A stretch of 64,000 nucleotides of DNA from Ampelocalamus luodianensis (taxonomy: Eukaryota > Streptophyta > Magnoliopsida > Poales > Poaceae): NCBI GenBank assembly GCA_036346255.1, contig CM070627.1:34680143-34744142 (forward strand). The letters run 5' to 3'. The notes beneath the pieces were generated by a model, which saw nothing but the letters and a program-made list of their open reading frames with translations, did not search any database and was not told the origin of the DNA. This document shows positions 23,407 through 34,387 of this stretch, piece after piece (position 1 is the first letter of the stretch; each line of letters starts with the position of its first letter). A program made the translations under genes and the position numbers.

Positions 23407-23792
23407 CCTCTGTCGGGGCCCCGAGTATGCAACCCCGGGACCATCTGTGCATTCTGAACTAGTCCCAGATCAGCAGCTAGCTCGCACAGTTATAACATAG
23501 ATGAAATTATATCTATACAGCAGAACGGCTAAAGAAGCAGACAAATTAATAATACATAACAGCAAAAGGACCTTATGGTCAAGGTTTTACAAAGTTTGCC
23601 ACGCAGGGCTAAAGACAAAAGATACACTTACAGCGGAAACCAAACAACTCGTAGCGGCCATATGACATGCCCACAAGCAATCGAGTGGAGGACGCGGCCT
23701 AGCTCGCTTGGCCTTCGAAGTAGTCATCCTCGTAGAGCTCGGTGCTCACTGGGTCTTCTTCGACGACTGATTAGCCAGAGGGCATAAAGCTG

Positions 23793-23813
23793 TGAGTATT
23801 TTGAATGTACTCA
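23793..23813. repeat. Conserved LTR palindrome
   Basis: TGAGTAT-TTTGAAT-GTACTCA, one change from perfect pairing, ~385 bp from the LTR 3' end. Confidence 0.65.
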
Positions 23814-25369
23814 GCAAGTCGTAGGGAAATGTATACAAATAGTATTCTTGGAGGGCTTGACAATGATAGTTTTATGGTTATTTTGCAGAAAGCAGTATTG
23901 ACTGAAAATACAGTAAGTAGGTTGAAAGCGTAAGTTGAAAGATCAATACATACATAATCAAGTTCTTTGAAATAATTCGTGAACACACAGTTCACTTTCC
24001 AAACCACTCGTGAAAATCCAGTTCACTTTGCAAACCACTCGTAACCACCAAAGACATATTTTTGAGAAAAATATACCCCTCGTGTGAAATCACTAGGCAT
24101 TGTTCATAACCGGGGATACGACTATTTGAATAGTTTTACACTCTACAGAGGTTGTACAATTTAACCCACAAGAGATAGTCGCTTGATAAAATACACGTTT
24201 CTTTAGACATGTGAATCAAGGAGAGACTACTACAAGGCTTTTACAAAGCTCTATTTTGACTCAGTTATGTTCGCTAAGGATTCGCCACACAGGCCCCCTC
24301 TTGCACCATGTTCGCTAGGGTTTCACCACACAGGCCTCCTCTTGCGTCGCACTCTCTAAGGTTTTACCACACAGGCCCCCTCTTACGCTGTGGATCAACC
24401 CAAACAGAATTGACTCAAAATATTGCTAATTAATTGGCCAGATCCGCCCTATAAATAGACTTGTGGTTGCACGGTATGGCTCAGATCAATGGCGCACAAA
24501 GTTAAATCTTTAGTGGTTGCTCGGCGAGACTACCTCATTTCAATGTGCTTCCTGCACCCACCTTTGCCACCGACACTCGCCCGAGCATAAATCAATTCGC
24601 TTCAACCCGACCAATTGGCAACCCATGCCAAGGTACAATAAATTTTTAATATTAGTGGCAACACATGCCACAATTCTATATTTTATTTAGTCAAATTTAT
24701 CATCATTGAATAATGTGATCGAAAGGCATCACATAACTAAAGCAGGACTAAGCATAATACACACCCATATTGGTATTACAATGATTTCCAACTAAGGTTA
24801 CCCAACTTACGGGGTCCAAGGGTACATATCAACATGTCAATCACAAGTATTCAAGGAGTCATACTGTTGAGTAGGTATTTAGCTATTTTCCAGACCACTT
24901 TTATACATATTGATATAAAATAATATAATTTTGTAAACTGGGTACGACGTGATCAAAGGTTTACGACTTGCCTCCGTTGAAGAGTTGAGATGCTTCGGTC
25001 ATGGTCGTCGGGTCCAGGAACTATTCGAAAACGCCGGAATCTATACGTGCGAAAAAACCAAGTAAATAAGACAACTCCAAATGAAATCCAAAAAGATCAC
25101 CAAACTAGAACCAAAAGAAAGGTATTGAATTTAGGAGGAGTTTGCAACTTGAATCACTCAGATCGGAGCTCGAACGGTAGAGAACGAGCTCTTGAAAGTT
25201 TTGAAATCACAAGGCCGGAAGGAGGTTCAGCGACCTGGTCGAATGGAGGTTCGACCAACTGGTAGGAAGGCTTGGACTACCTGGTCGAAAGGAAGTTTCG
25301 ACTGGTTAGAAGGAGGTTGAATACATGTGGTCGAAAGGACATTCGACTGGTCGAAGGGAGAAAGGATTC

Positions 25370-25535
25370 GACTACTCGATGTGGTTGAAAGAAGGATACA
25401 AGAAGGATACAACTACTCAATATGGTCGTAAGGAGGATACGACTACTCAACGTGGTCGTAAGAAGGATACAAGGAGGATACAACTACTCAATGTGGTCGT
25501 AAGAAGGATACGACTACTCAACTTGGTCGTAAGGA
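25370..25535. repeat. ~30-bp tandem repeat in LTR
   Basis: About six copies of the unit also found at 20100-20255, with alternating GAAGGATAC and GAGGATAC starts. Confidence 0.75.
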
Positions 25536-26394
25536 AAGGAGGTCTCGACTAAGAAGATGGTCTAAACCGAGAGGGGGGTCTAAACTGAGAGGGAGGTCTA
25601 AACCGAGAGGGTGGATAGAGTGTGGGAAACTCACCTGAAAAGAGAGAGAGGCCAGTGGAGGGGCTGGGGAAGGATGGCGAATGGTGAACGACGGTCGAAG
25701 TTGGCACGAGCGTTCTGGCGAACTCTTCGGCAGTAAGGAGGTTGAGGATGGCGCAGACGCTCGCAGTCGAAGGTGAAGGAGGACGGCGATGAAAGGGGCC
25801 AGCCGGGACTAGAGGAGAAGCGAAAAAACGACGGCTAATGCGAAACACAACTGAACCAGAGTGAGGGGGGTTTATTCAAGGAACTCTGGAACACAAATGA
25901 AGCGGTTAGAATAACGGCTACACTGGCGCGGCGAGGACCGAGAGGGGGTGCGCGACGGCTTGAACTTGAAGCTTGGGATTTCGGGTAAACCACTGCAACA
26001 AAAAGCGAGAGGGGGAGAGTTGGGTGTGGAAAGGAGATGAAAGAGGGCTGCTCAGGCTTTTATAGCCTGGAGGAGATGAGGAGAGTCACTAAAAGATTCA
26101 GAGGCGTGCGTAGAAAGCTGCTCGGGGATAAGATGGGACGGGAGTGCTGGCGACGTGCACATCAAGCAGGCGAGGGAGGGGATGGGGGCAGGTAGGAGAG
26201 GAGGCAAGAGGGGGAATGGGCACGGCGGAGGCGACAACATTTAATGCGACACAATAGCATTTAATGCACGAGGACTTTTGCGACAGCCGTGACACGACGA
26301 GAGGAAGAAGAAGGTGGGAGGGGGGCTGACAGGCGGGGCCGGTCAAGACCAAGAGGGTGGTCATGACTAAGGAGATGGTCGTGACCAAGAGGGT

Positions 26395-26515
26395 GATCGT
26401 GACCGAGAGGGGGTGGTCCTGAGGAGGAGGTCCTGAGGGGGAGGTCCTGGGGAGGGGGTCCTGGGGAGCTACTGAGGGGGAGGTCCTAGGGGGGAGGTCC
26501 TGAGGAGGAACAGAC
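26395..26515 (+). repeat. G-rich minisatellite in LTR
   Basis: Repeated GAGGTCCTG(A/G)GG(A/G)G units with many runs of three or more G on the plus strand, which could form G-quadruplexes. The sister LTR has only a short version (~21145-21190). Confidence 0.75.
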
Positions 26516-26738
26516 TGACAGAGAAAACGGAACAGACAGGAAAAGGGAATCCAAATACCGAGAACTCCAATAACTCATAATAAACCAAATTTTGAATTAG
26601 TTGAAGTTTGATTTTGTCATTTAAATTGTTTTTAAATTCCAAAATTTCAAATTAAGCTTTAAAATTCAACAAAACCAAATGGTTATTTTCATTTTGAAAA
26701 TTGTCAAAAACTCCTAAAAATTAGGATGTGATATTGTC

Positions 26739-27060
26739 CTAGCATGAAACACTAGTTTAGCTGTCAAATAAGTTGCTCCGAAATTATCACACCATAACAT
26801 AAGTGCTCTTGCTTGAAATATCCCAAGCTCTTGCAAAACCGATTGCATCTAGATAAGTTCAACAGTGGCATTTTCCAAAGCTTTATACTCTACTTGGGTA
26901 CTCAACCGAGAAATTGTTGGTTGCATTTTAGAACTCCATGACACAAGGTTGGGTCCAAAGTATATAGCAAAACCTCTTGTGGATGTTCTATCATCTACGC
27001 ACCTAACCCAATCAGCATCCGAGAAGGCACTAAGAAGTTGTGACTGTGACTTCTGAAATC
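26739..27060 (-). pseudogene. copia-2 RNase H, main piece
   Basis: The minus strand reads a 'DWVRCVDDRTSTRGFAIYFG' block, 'SWSSKMQPTISRLSTQVEYK' and a 'LWCDNFGATYLTA' block, i.e. the D-E-D RNase H core of copia elements. One in-frame stop follows the VELI motif. The frame is interrupted exactly at the 5-bp TSD of the 18167-26733 element. Confidence 0.88.
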
Positions 27061-28110
27061 ACAGCCCACTATTCAGAGTTTCCTTAACATATCTGAGTAT
27101 TCTCTTCACCACTGCCCAATGTAGATTAGTTGGTGCTTGAAGAACTTGACATACCATGTTGACTGAATAAGAAAGATCTAGTCTAGTGAGAGCCCAATAT
27201 TGCAAATCACCTACGGTATTGTGATATTGAAACACTTCTGCCTCAGCTAGAGTTGTTCCACCTTCACGTGACAACCTGTCAGTTGCAGCCATTGGCGTGA
27301 AGATTGGTTTGCAATCCTGCATATTAGTTATGTGTAGCAAGTCTATCATGTACTTGTCTGTGCCAGAACCAATCTTTTTTCATCATGCCTAGCTTCAACA
27401 CCCAGAAAATAATGTAAGTTGCTGAGGTCCTTGACTGCAAAGTCTGTAGAAAGTTTCTGTATCAATTTGTCAACTACTTCTTGAGAGGAACTGGTTATAA
27501 TAATGTCATCCACATAGATCAACATATAAATTATGATTCTTGACTGATTAAATATGAAAATAGATGTATCAGCCTGCAATGGAACAAAACCAAGTTTCTG
27601 CATCTTTGTACTAAGATGGGAAAACCAAGCTCTCGGTGCTTGTTTGAGTCCATATAACGCATTTTCAAGCTTGCAAACGTAATGAGGAAAACATTTATCT
27701 TCAAAACCTGGCGTTGTTGCATATACTTCTTCTTGGAGAACACGTGCAAGAACGCATTATGTACATCAATCTGACTTAGATGCCACCCCCTTGAATATGC
27801 AATGGAGAGAACAAGCCGAATAGTAGCAGATTTCATAACAGGACTAAAAGTATCATTATAATCAATACCTTGTCATTGTTAAAAACCTTTCACAACTAGC
27901 CTTGCTTTATATCTGTCAATGCTCCCATTAGACTTTTGCTTGAGTTTAAAACCCACTTACATCCAATGATATTATGATCAGACTTTGGTGAGACAAGTCG
28001 CCATGTATTATTTCTCTCCAATGCCGAGTACTCAAGCTCCATATCTTCTCTCCATCGAGGATCTTTAAGTGCTTGTTCATGAGTGACCGCCTCAGCCATG
28101 GCCAAGAAAG
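27060..28110 (-). pseudogene. copia-2 reverse transcriptase (RVT_2)
   Basis: Blocks in order on the minus strand: 'WREDMELEYSALERNNTWRL' and 'IIGCKWV' (28105-27950), 'LSIAYSRGWHLSQIDVHNAFL' (27810-27740), 'QADTSIFIF' and 'IYMLIYVDDIIITS' (27600-27480, catalytic YVDD intact), 'FAVKDLSNLHYFLGVEA', and 'YHNTVGDLQYWALTRLDLSY' (27240-27170). Frameshifts near 27600-27700 and stops near 27880 prevent translation as one protein. These blocks are the hallmark of copia RT. Confidence 0.9.
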
Positions 28111-28473
28111 CCTTGTAGCCAATGATTGGATATCAGATTGTAGCATCGATGTACTGCTTGGGAATGCGAACATTTTTCTGTAGCCGTGTCCGCGGACGCT
28201 GCTACTTCTGATCATGAGAAGAAATAATCACACCAGGCGAGGAGGACAACGATTATTCTTCTGCCCCCTGTCGAGTGCACTAGAGTCATGTTCTCTGTGA
28301 GCACCATGAGAATTCTTTGACACATTAGTTGCATTAGATGGTAAGTCAAAATTTCCAGCACGATCAACAACTAAACCCAGCTCAGGAGATGATGGCACGA
28401 ACTAACTTCAGGAACAATGAGTGATGATAAAACGATAGTAGGCGTATGGTCAGAAGAAGACCGAGTATCATGG

Positions 28474-29270
28474 CTAGAACTTGCAAAAGGGAAAAACTGA
28501 CTCATCATACACAACATCTATAGAGATGTAGACACGGCCTGTAGTTTGATTGAGACACTTGTATCCCTTGTGAAGATTACTATGACCTAATAAGACACAC
28601 CGCTGAGAGCGAAACTCAAGTTTGCGAGCATTATAAGAACGAAGATTAGGCCAACAAGCATATCCAAAAACTCGAAGAGAGGTATAATCATGCAATGTAC
28701 TAAGGAGACGAGTAATGGGAGTGGAGTTTTGGATGACACGACTTGTCATTCGGTCAATGAGATGTGCAGCTGTCAGAAAAGCTTCATCCCAAAACCGTAG
28801 AGGCATGGAAGACTAAGCTAAAAGGATAAGCCCTACCTCGACAATGTGTCTATGCATTCATTCGGCAATGCTGTTTTGTTGATGTGTGTGAGGACAAGAG
28901 ACACGACGTGAAATACCAAGATTACTAAAGAATTTATGTAACCTTTGGTACTCACCACCCCAGTCGATTTGAACAGAAAGAATTTTTCGATTAAGCAGGC
29001 ATTCAACACAATTTTGGAACTGAATAAAGACTTTCTCCACATAAGACTTACATTTAAACAAATAAATCCACGTGAATTTACTATAATCATCTAGAAAACT
29101 CATGCAATATTTATAGCCTCCTATAGAAGTAAGAGCTGGGCCCCTAAACATTTGAATGAACTAGTTCTAAAGGAAAACTAGAAACACGAAGAGAACTACT
29201 ATATAGCAGTTGATGTATCTTTCCTATTTGACAGGTATCACACGTGCCACCACTTTTATTGGACACATAA
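28474..29270 (-). pseudogene. copia-2 integrase
   Basis: The core reads C-D-T-C-Q-I-G-K-I-H (zinc-binding end) near 29240, then an 'LELVHSNV-stop-G' stretch where the first catalytic Asp has become Asn and Trp a stop, 'MSFLDDYSKFTWIYLFK', 'SVQIDWGGEY' (second Asp) and 'PHTHQQNSIAE' (Glu). The C-terminal part 'PLRFWDEAFLTAAHLIDRM' and 'RVFGYACWPNLR' is at 28806-28474. The enzyme would join element DNA to the chromosome; this copy lacks a catalytic residue. Confidence 0.88.
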
Positions 29271-29279
29271 AGAACTTGA

Positions 29280-29780
29280 CTAATGTGGAGAATCCGTTGG
29301 ACGATTGGGAAAGCTGGATGACCAAGCCTTTGGTGCCAAAGATATGAGGACGGCTGGATTGCAACAAAGGACTAATGCATAGGACGATGATGAGCTAAAC
29401 ATATTGGGTAAAGACCCCCCACTGGTGCCCTGAAGAATAACAATCTTCATGGCCTTATCCTTTACATAGAAAGAATCAGAATAAAACTCAACATAAGCAT
29501 TATTATTATTAGTGAGTTTGTGAATTGACAACAGATGCTTATTGATATCAGGAACATGAAGAATTAAAGGATGAGATGAGCCGAGTATAGTAGATTGACC
29601 AATGCTGGAAATTGACAAACCTGAACCGTTTGTAACATGTACTTGATTGTTCCCCTTGTATCGGTCCCGGGCACTCAAGTGATCTAGATCACTTGTTATG
29701 TGATCCGTTGCTCCAGTGTCGGCATACCATTGTGTGCACACAGAATAAGATTGCGAGGATGCAGCGGCAGCCACCTTATC
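29280..29780 (-). pseudogene. copia-2 protease and pre-integrase region
   Basis: The minus-strand ORF at 29774-29280 has 'WYADTGATDHITSDLDHL' (retropepsin D-T-G intact), then 'HVTNGSGLSISSIGQS' and 'HVPDINKHLLSIHKLTNNN', which is the usual copia protease-to-integrase linker. Confidence 0.87.
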
Positions 29781-30600
29781 TTCTGCCTAATACGCATGAT
29801 TAAACCTATGGTAATAACGAAGATCATCATGCCTAATCTTACCGCAAACTTGGCATATCAGTCGGTTGGCATTATTGTTGTTGCCCTAGTAGCCACGTCT
29901 AGGAGATCCCTATCCATGGGCGTGCCCCATCCATGTAGGATGGATACCGCAGTTGGAATTGGAGTTGCTGGTGCCTCTATTGCTATAGTTAGGAGCCCCT
30001 TGGTTTACATTGCCTGCTGAGAAACCAACCTACATCTCAACATTGTTGAGTTCTTGGCACAGCTCATAGCTGGCCATATGTGCATAAACATCATTGAGGG
30101 AGATAGGCTCCGGTCGGGTTGTAACCGAGGTGATGAGAGAGTCGTAGTTGTTGCCGAGTCCCGCCAAGATGTATGTCGCAACCTCTTCATCACGCATTGG
30201 ATAACCAATTTGCCCATAGAATCTCCTCGCTCAAAGAGGAGAGAATCACGCTTAGCATGAGTTGATCCTTCCGATGCCACGGGATGTACTCCGGATTTGA
30301 CACTTGGGTAGCGCCATCTTTGCCGGTTTGTGTGATCATGGCCGGTGGACAGACCTCAGATCCATTTACAAATATGAGAAGTCGTTGACTCCGAAGGTAG
30401 GGAATCAACTGTGCCTTCCATAGCAGATGATAGCCCCGAATCAACTGCGCATTCCATAGCAGATGATTACCACGAGTTAGCTTCACTGTGACGAGATTGT
30501 TCAAGGCCGGTGTGGGAAGAAGTCCAGCAGAGGAAGAGCTAGCAGTGGCAGAGGTCTTGGCTACAGAAGAACCGGAGTTTAAGGAGGAAGAAGTCATGGC
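29781..30600 (-). pseudogene. copia-2 gag
   Basis: The ORF 30597-30190 begins MTSSSLNSGSSVAKTSATAS and has 'VKLTRGNHLLWNAQL', a capsid start common to copia Gag; a ~30-bp stretch there ('RGYHLLWKAQL') is duplicated in tandem. A knuckle-like C-Q-V-C-G-K-I-R-H lies at ~29860, but its last Cys is Tyr. Frames change at ~30200. Confidence 0.82.
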
Positions 30601-30610
30601 CGAGCCTTTA

Positions 30611-30622
30611 GCTCTGATACCA
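30611..30622 (-). promoter_or_regulatory. Primer-binding site of copia-2
   Basis: TGGTATCAGAGC on the minus strand, directly after the LTR end CA; the standard initiator tRNA-Met site. Confidence 0.92.
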
Positions 30623-30860
30623 TGTGAAAATTGTTATTTGGTGCAAGATCCCAATAGGGCATGCGGTGTATATTTATACACAGATTACAGATTACATCAT
30701 GGAGGTTAACTCTGCGCTAGAGATAAGGCAAGAACCAATAATACAATTGCTGATTGTAGTATTGTGAATAGTACCGACACCAACACTAAAGGATTTCGGT
30801 TTACATCAGATATATGCGACAGATATATGCAGAGTTAATCTTCTATACACTCTTTTAACA
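30623..30860 (-). repeat. 5' LTR of copia-2
   Basis: 238 bp; in element sense TGTTAAAAGAG…AATTTTCACA. A TATA motif TGTATAAATATACACC lies at 30665-30680 on the minus strand. The partner LTR was not found, so the 3' end of the element has been lost. Confidence 0.85.
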
Positions 30861-30949
30861 CCATTGACATTGCCGCAGATGGACACACTCAAGGCTTGTC
30901 ATGGCAGCTTATCTACAACCATCTTCTTAGCGAATTTGATGGTTGGTAC

Positions 30950-32242
30950 TGAAACATCTCAAAATTTCAGAATTTCAAAGTTCGATTTGAGTTTTAGTTG
31001 GAATTTGATTTCTTTCCTAATTTGGCAACCCTAACCCAATTTTTGTTTCCCCTTTTTGGCCGTCCCGTTTCCCTCCTATGAAAACGGCTCTAGCCCAAAA
31101 CCGCCGCCTCCCCGTCGCCCTGCCACGCGTCGCCATGGACGCTGCCACCTCACCCGGCGGGGAACCTTCTCAGCCGCCACCTCGCCATGCCACCTCCCCG
31201 CCTTTGTCTTCAATGCAACGCTCACCCCAAACCGCCAGCGCTGCGCCGCTCCCATGCCGCTCTCGCCCCTTCGCCCGTCGCACCACCTCTCGCCTCGCTC
31301 TAGTGAGAGAGCCCTGCCACCGCAACGCCGCCGTACCAGCACCCATACCTCCACCTCCTCGTTCTCGTCCGGCGTAGAATACTCCCGATCGCCACCTCGC
31401 CGCACATGCGCCGCCACCTCCGCCCCTGCCCTCACCATCCTCGCCGGCTATAAAAGCCACCTCGACCCTTCCCTCTTCACCCACACACCCCTCCCCTCCC
31501 TAATCCCTTTCCCCACCACCCACGTCCACCATCCCACCGGAGCCGCTTCAGCGCCGCCCTTCCCCTTCGCCACCACCCGCGAGTCCCGTAGGCAAACCAC
31601 CCCAAGCAACCCCAGCCCGCAAAAACCCTAGAGATAAGAAGACCTACCTCAGTGGAGCTTCCCCACATTGAGCCCTATCATCGCCAGTCGTCACCGCCAC
31701 GGAAGCATCGCTGGCTTCTTCGCCCTCCCCTCCGCGCGAGAAAGCCGAAGAGGCGCTCTGGCCTTCAACCGAGCGTCTCTAAGGCCTTAAGAGGCCAGGC
31801 CGCGTTGGTCGGTTGGGCCTTCGGGCCTCCGAGCCAGTTGGGCTCAGCCCAGCACTGTTCATAGCTCGGCACTATTTATACTAAATTCAGCCCATACATT
31901 GTTCATTCATATTATCATTTTTTATTCTGAAAAACAGTAAATGGATTACTGTTCTTTATCCTTGTTTAGTATCTAATTACTGTTTATTATCTATTTCAGG
32001 TGTGAACAATAAAACTGATAGTATTCACCAAAACCCTAAATCCACATTCTATGCTCTTTTTAACCGTCTTGAGCCTAGAAAGCCCATTCTTGAGCCCATT
32101 TAGCTATATCAGCCTCCCATCAAATCCTTTTATCTTTTTACTGGTTTTGTTATATCTTTTATATTTTTGGTATACTTGGATTCGTTTTCGGCTTCTTCCT
32201 TGTCAAGCAAAAGTATTTATTTGGTTTTTGTGTCTTGCGTTA
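30950..32242 (+). mobile_element. Probable solo LTR, gypsy type, TSD GGTAC
   Basis: Starts TGAAACATCTCAAAATTTCAG, close to the TGTAACATCCC start of the other gypsy-type LTRs, and holds the same TATA 13-mer GGCTATAAAAGCC at 31446-31458. GGTAC occurs directly before (30945-30949) and after (32243-32247). The 3' terminus reads GCGTTA rather than …CA, one C-to-T change from expectation. The Pro/Ser-rich ORFs at 31056-31631 are products of its CC-rich leader. Confidence 0.58.
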
Positions 32243-32319
32243 GGTACCGAATCGAACAAAAAGGAAAAACTTGATCGACTCATGCTTGAGAGATCTAAGC
32301 AGCCAAGATGATTCTAGAT

Positions 32320-33735
32320 GAGTTCCTACAAGCCCTAACAAGCTATATCTCAGTATGAATCACACTAGAGAAAGACAGAACAAAAAAATCATCAAGAACA
32401 TCTTAAGAAGGCAAGAGAATCAAACAAAAACACAAATAAGACATTGAAAATAAAGTTTGATCTTCTATTATCACTTGAAGAGGAAGGATTATAGCCACTT
32501 CACCAGGAGGATACAACCCTAAGGGCAATACCTAGCTCTCTCAATCAAACCCTAGTTTCTCTCTTGAAGGCTAAGGTGGAAAAACCATATTTCTCTCTAT
32601 TGTCCCCTTAAATAGTGGAGGCTCACAAGAAACTCTAACATAGATATAAAGTGTATCACATCCATTACACACACCCATGGAAATCTGTTAACCTATTACA
32701 CAACCGGTTTTTTTGACTCACACACGCTTTTCAAAGCATCGTTCTTCGCCCTTGGCTCCAATAGCCCAAAATCGCCATGTCTTGTCATCCACGAAGTCTT
32801 CTTGACCTAATCCACTTAGGCTACCGTCGCGGTTTTGCAAACCACTCGCTTTTCTGATTTTGGGCAAATGACCATATTGCCCCTCAACCGTCATTTCCCG
32901 ATTCCTTCTCCTCAAAGCATTGCCCGTGCTTCGTCATCCTCCATATTGCCCTAATGACTCCTCGTCAAGCCTCTCATGCGTTCAGATCCCACCGAACCGT
33001 CCTCCCTTGGAAACGGATTCAAGTCACTTGGCGCACCACATGTCCCACTCGATAACCGTCTGGACATTGGTTCTCCTAACCAAATCCCGGTCTTCCTCGT
33101 CGTTGACCATAGTTGACTCCAGAACTACCTGCACAACAATAGACTAAACAAACTATTTTTGGGCACAAGTTCATTTCAACGTGACCCACATTAATCATAA
33201 ACACAACATGCAACACATATAGACCATCACCAAATCCCTCAACAAAATCCACAAATATTTAACACAAAAATCACCCTGGCCGGTCCGACCGTCAGCCATG
33301 GCTGGTCAGACCGCCCATCGGTCTGACCTCCCCATGGTCAGTCTGACTGCCAAGCAACGCCTGGTCAGGCCGCTCCCAATCCATTCCCAAGTCCTAGAAA
33401 CACTCCTCTTTGAACAATTCGGCAAAACTCTATCTAGTTTCGTGTCGAGTCACCATTTTCCTTGAGACCAGGGGCAAACACATCCTGAAGCACTCCTACA
33501 TACATGTTTGATCGAATTCCCCATAATTCCACAAAAATTCAATTGGTTGGTCTGACTACAACCAATGGTTGGTCGATCGTCCGGATTCGCTAGTCACCCG
33601 CCCGTGGTCGCCTCGATCGCTAGGCCTCACTGGTTAGGATCGCCATAGAGGTCGGTCTGACCGATTCCAACCTAATAGCACCTCTTAATTCAGTTTAATG
33701 TCAAACCCAAACTCAAATCCCAACAACACATGCCA
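32320..33735 (-). mobile_element. Relic of LTR family with GGTC(N)GACCG motifs
   Basis: Follows the layout of the LTRs at 46626 and 48242: AACCCTAGTTTCTC, a short ATAGTGGAGGC box, ACACGC(T)TCTCAAAGC, a motif cluster of the type CGGTCTGACC (33285-33370, 33555-33665), and text like CATGCAACACATATAGACC. Ends are not clear, so only the approximate extent is given. Confidence 0.6.
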
Positions 33736-34100
33736 GGCTCAATCGATTACTCAACACAAATCATGGGGTGACCTACACATGGTCTCACAATTATTTTGCT
33801 TGAGTTTTACACCATCGGATGTGCTCCAAGATTCGTACGTTGCCACCACCACCACCATCTCCGACAAGCGCGGCCACCGGCAAGCTAAGCATGCAGTGTG
33901 TAAACATTGTCGTCGTTCACCTCCAAATGTTTGCCATCGATGAATGCCATCCCTTGTTTTTTCCCGCTTAGATTATGGTTTTTGTGTTGTTGCCCCGCGG
34001 CGGAGACCATGGTTGACTTATTTCTCTCTAGCCGCTGAAGGCAATGAAAATTATGTCAGATGCTGGAGGAGGCAACAGATGAGCTGATAAAAGGCAGGAG
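33736..34100. other. Intergenic DNA, nothing recognised
   Basis: Contains a (CCA)n-like run (33842-33856). The small ORF at 33698-33943 shows no domain. Confidence 0.35.
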
Positions 34101-34387
34101 GGTGCATATCCTATGAAAAATCACCTAAACCCGTGAAAACCAGGTATGAAAGTAAAAAAAATCTTTTTAAAAATGACGAACTATTCATGAACAGTGGCAC
34201 TATTAAGAAGAATTTGTCATTTTCTTATCTCGCAAACGTAGCTAAGTTTGACCTTAAAAATCTTGCATGACTATATAAAATGCCATTCTCTTTGTCTTGT
34301 AATTTTTCTTTTATCATTTATAAAAACTTTCACACCTGGTTTTCACGGATTTTCAATATTTTGGTGGTTTTCACATGATATGTCCCA
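34101..34387. mobile_element. Mutator-type MITE, 9-bp TSD
   Basis: Inverted ends: left GGTGCATATCCTATGAAAA, right (other strand) TGGGACATATCATGTGAAAA, continuing to CCGTGAAAACCAGGT on both arms (~60 bp). The flanks AGGCAGGAG (34092-34100) and AGGGAGGAG (34388-34396) match at 8 of 9, the TSD length of Mutator elements. Confidence 0.75.

Larger units (their letters stand above)
21425..23410 (-). other. Internal region of the gag-only element
   Basis: Holds gag (22694-~21560). The leader between PBS and gag (22695-23392) has no ORF with a known domain; it carries GATGAGA-type repeats at 23215-23305. No pol domain is present, so a large deletion or original absence of pol is inferred. Confidence 0.8.
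18167..26733 (-). mobile_element. Complete gag-only Ty3-gypsy-type retrotransposon, TSD TTGTC
   Basis: Two long LTRs (18167-21424, 23411-26733) flank a ~2-kb body with PBS and gag but no RT, RNase H or integrase. TTGTC stands directly outside both ends (18162-18166, 26734-26738). The element therefore inserted as a unit and must have depended on a partner for Pol: a non-autonomous element. Element sense is minus: LTRs start TGTAACATCCC and end CCCCGACA. In the first ~180 bp of the LTRs I count roughly 17 differences by eye, mostly C/T and G/A, so the insertion is not recent. It sits inside the RNase H codons of copia-2. Confidence 0.93.
23411..26733 (-). repeat. LTR (5' LTR in element sense)
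   Basis: 3323 bp, starting TGTCGGGGCC and ending AGGATGTGATA, where GATGTTACA is expected, so the outer end carries changes. Same internal order as the 18167 LTR: palindrome (23793-23813), TATA (26055-26067), 30-bp repeats (25370-25535). Unlike its sister it has a G-rich repeat block at 26395-26515. Confidence 0.92.
26739..30860 (-). mobile_element. Ty1-copia element 2 (main part), decayed, split by the gag-only element
   Basis: Minus-strand order: LTR (30623-30860), PBS (30611-30622), gag, protease, integrase, RT, RNase H. The RNase H frame is cut at 26739 and resumes at 18161 after the inserted element. Domains are recognisable but carry stops and frameshifts. The family differs from copia family 1: initiator-Met PBS, DTGATDH protease motif, and a different zinc knuckle. 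Confidence 0.93.

Noticed and set aside
31056..31631. 191-aa Pro/Ser-rich ORF resembling a plant gene start
   Set aside because: Low-complexity, antisense ORFs of equal size, and it lies in a probable solo LTR.
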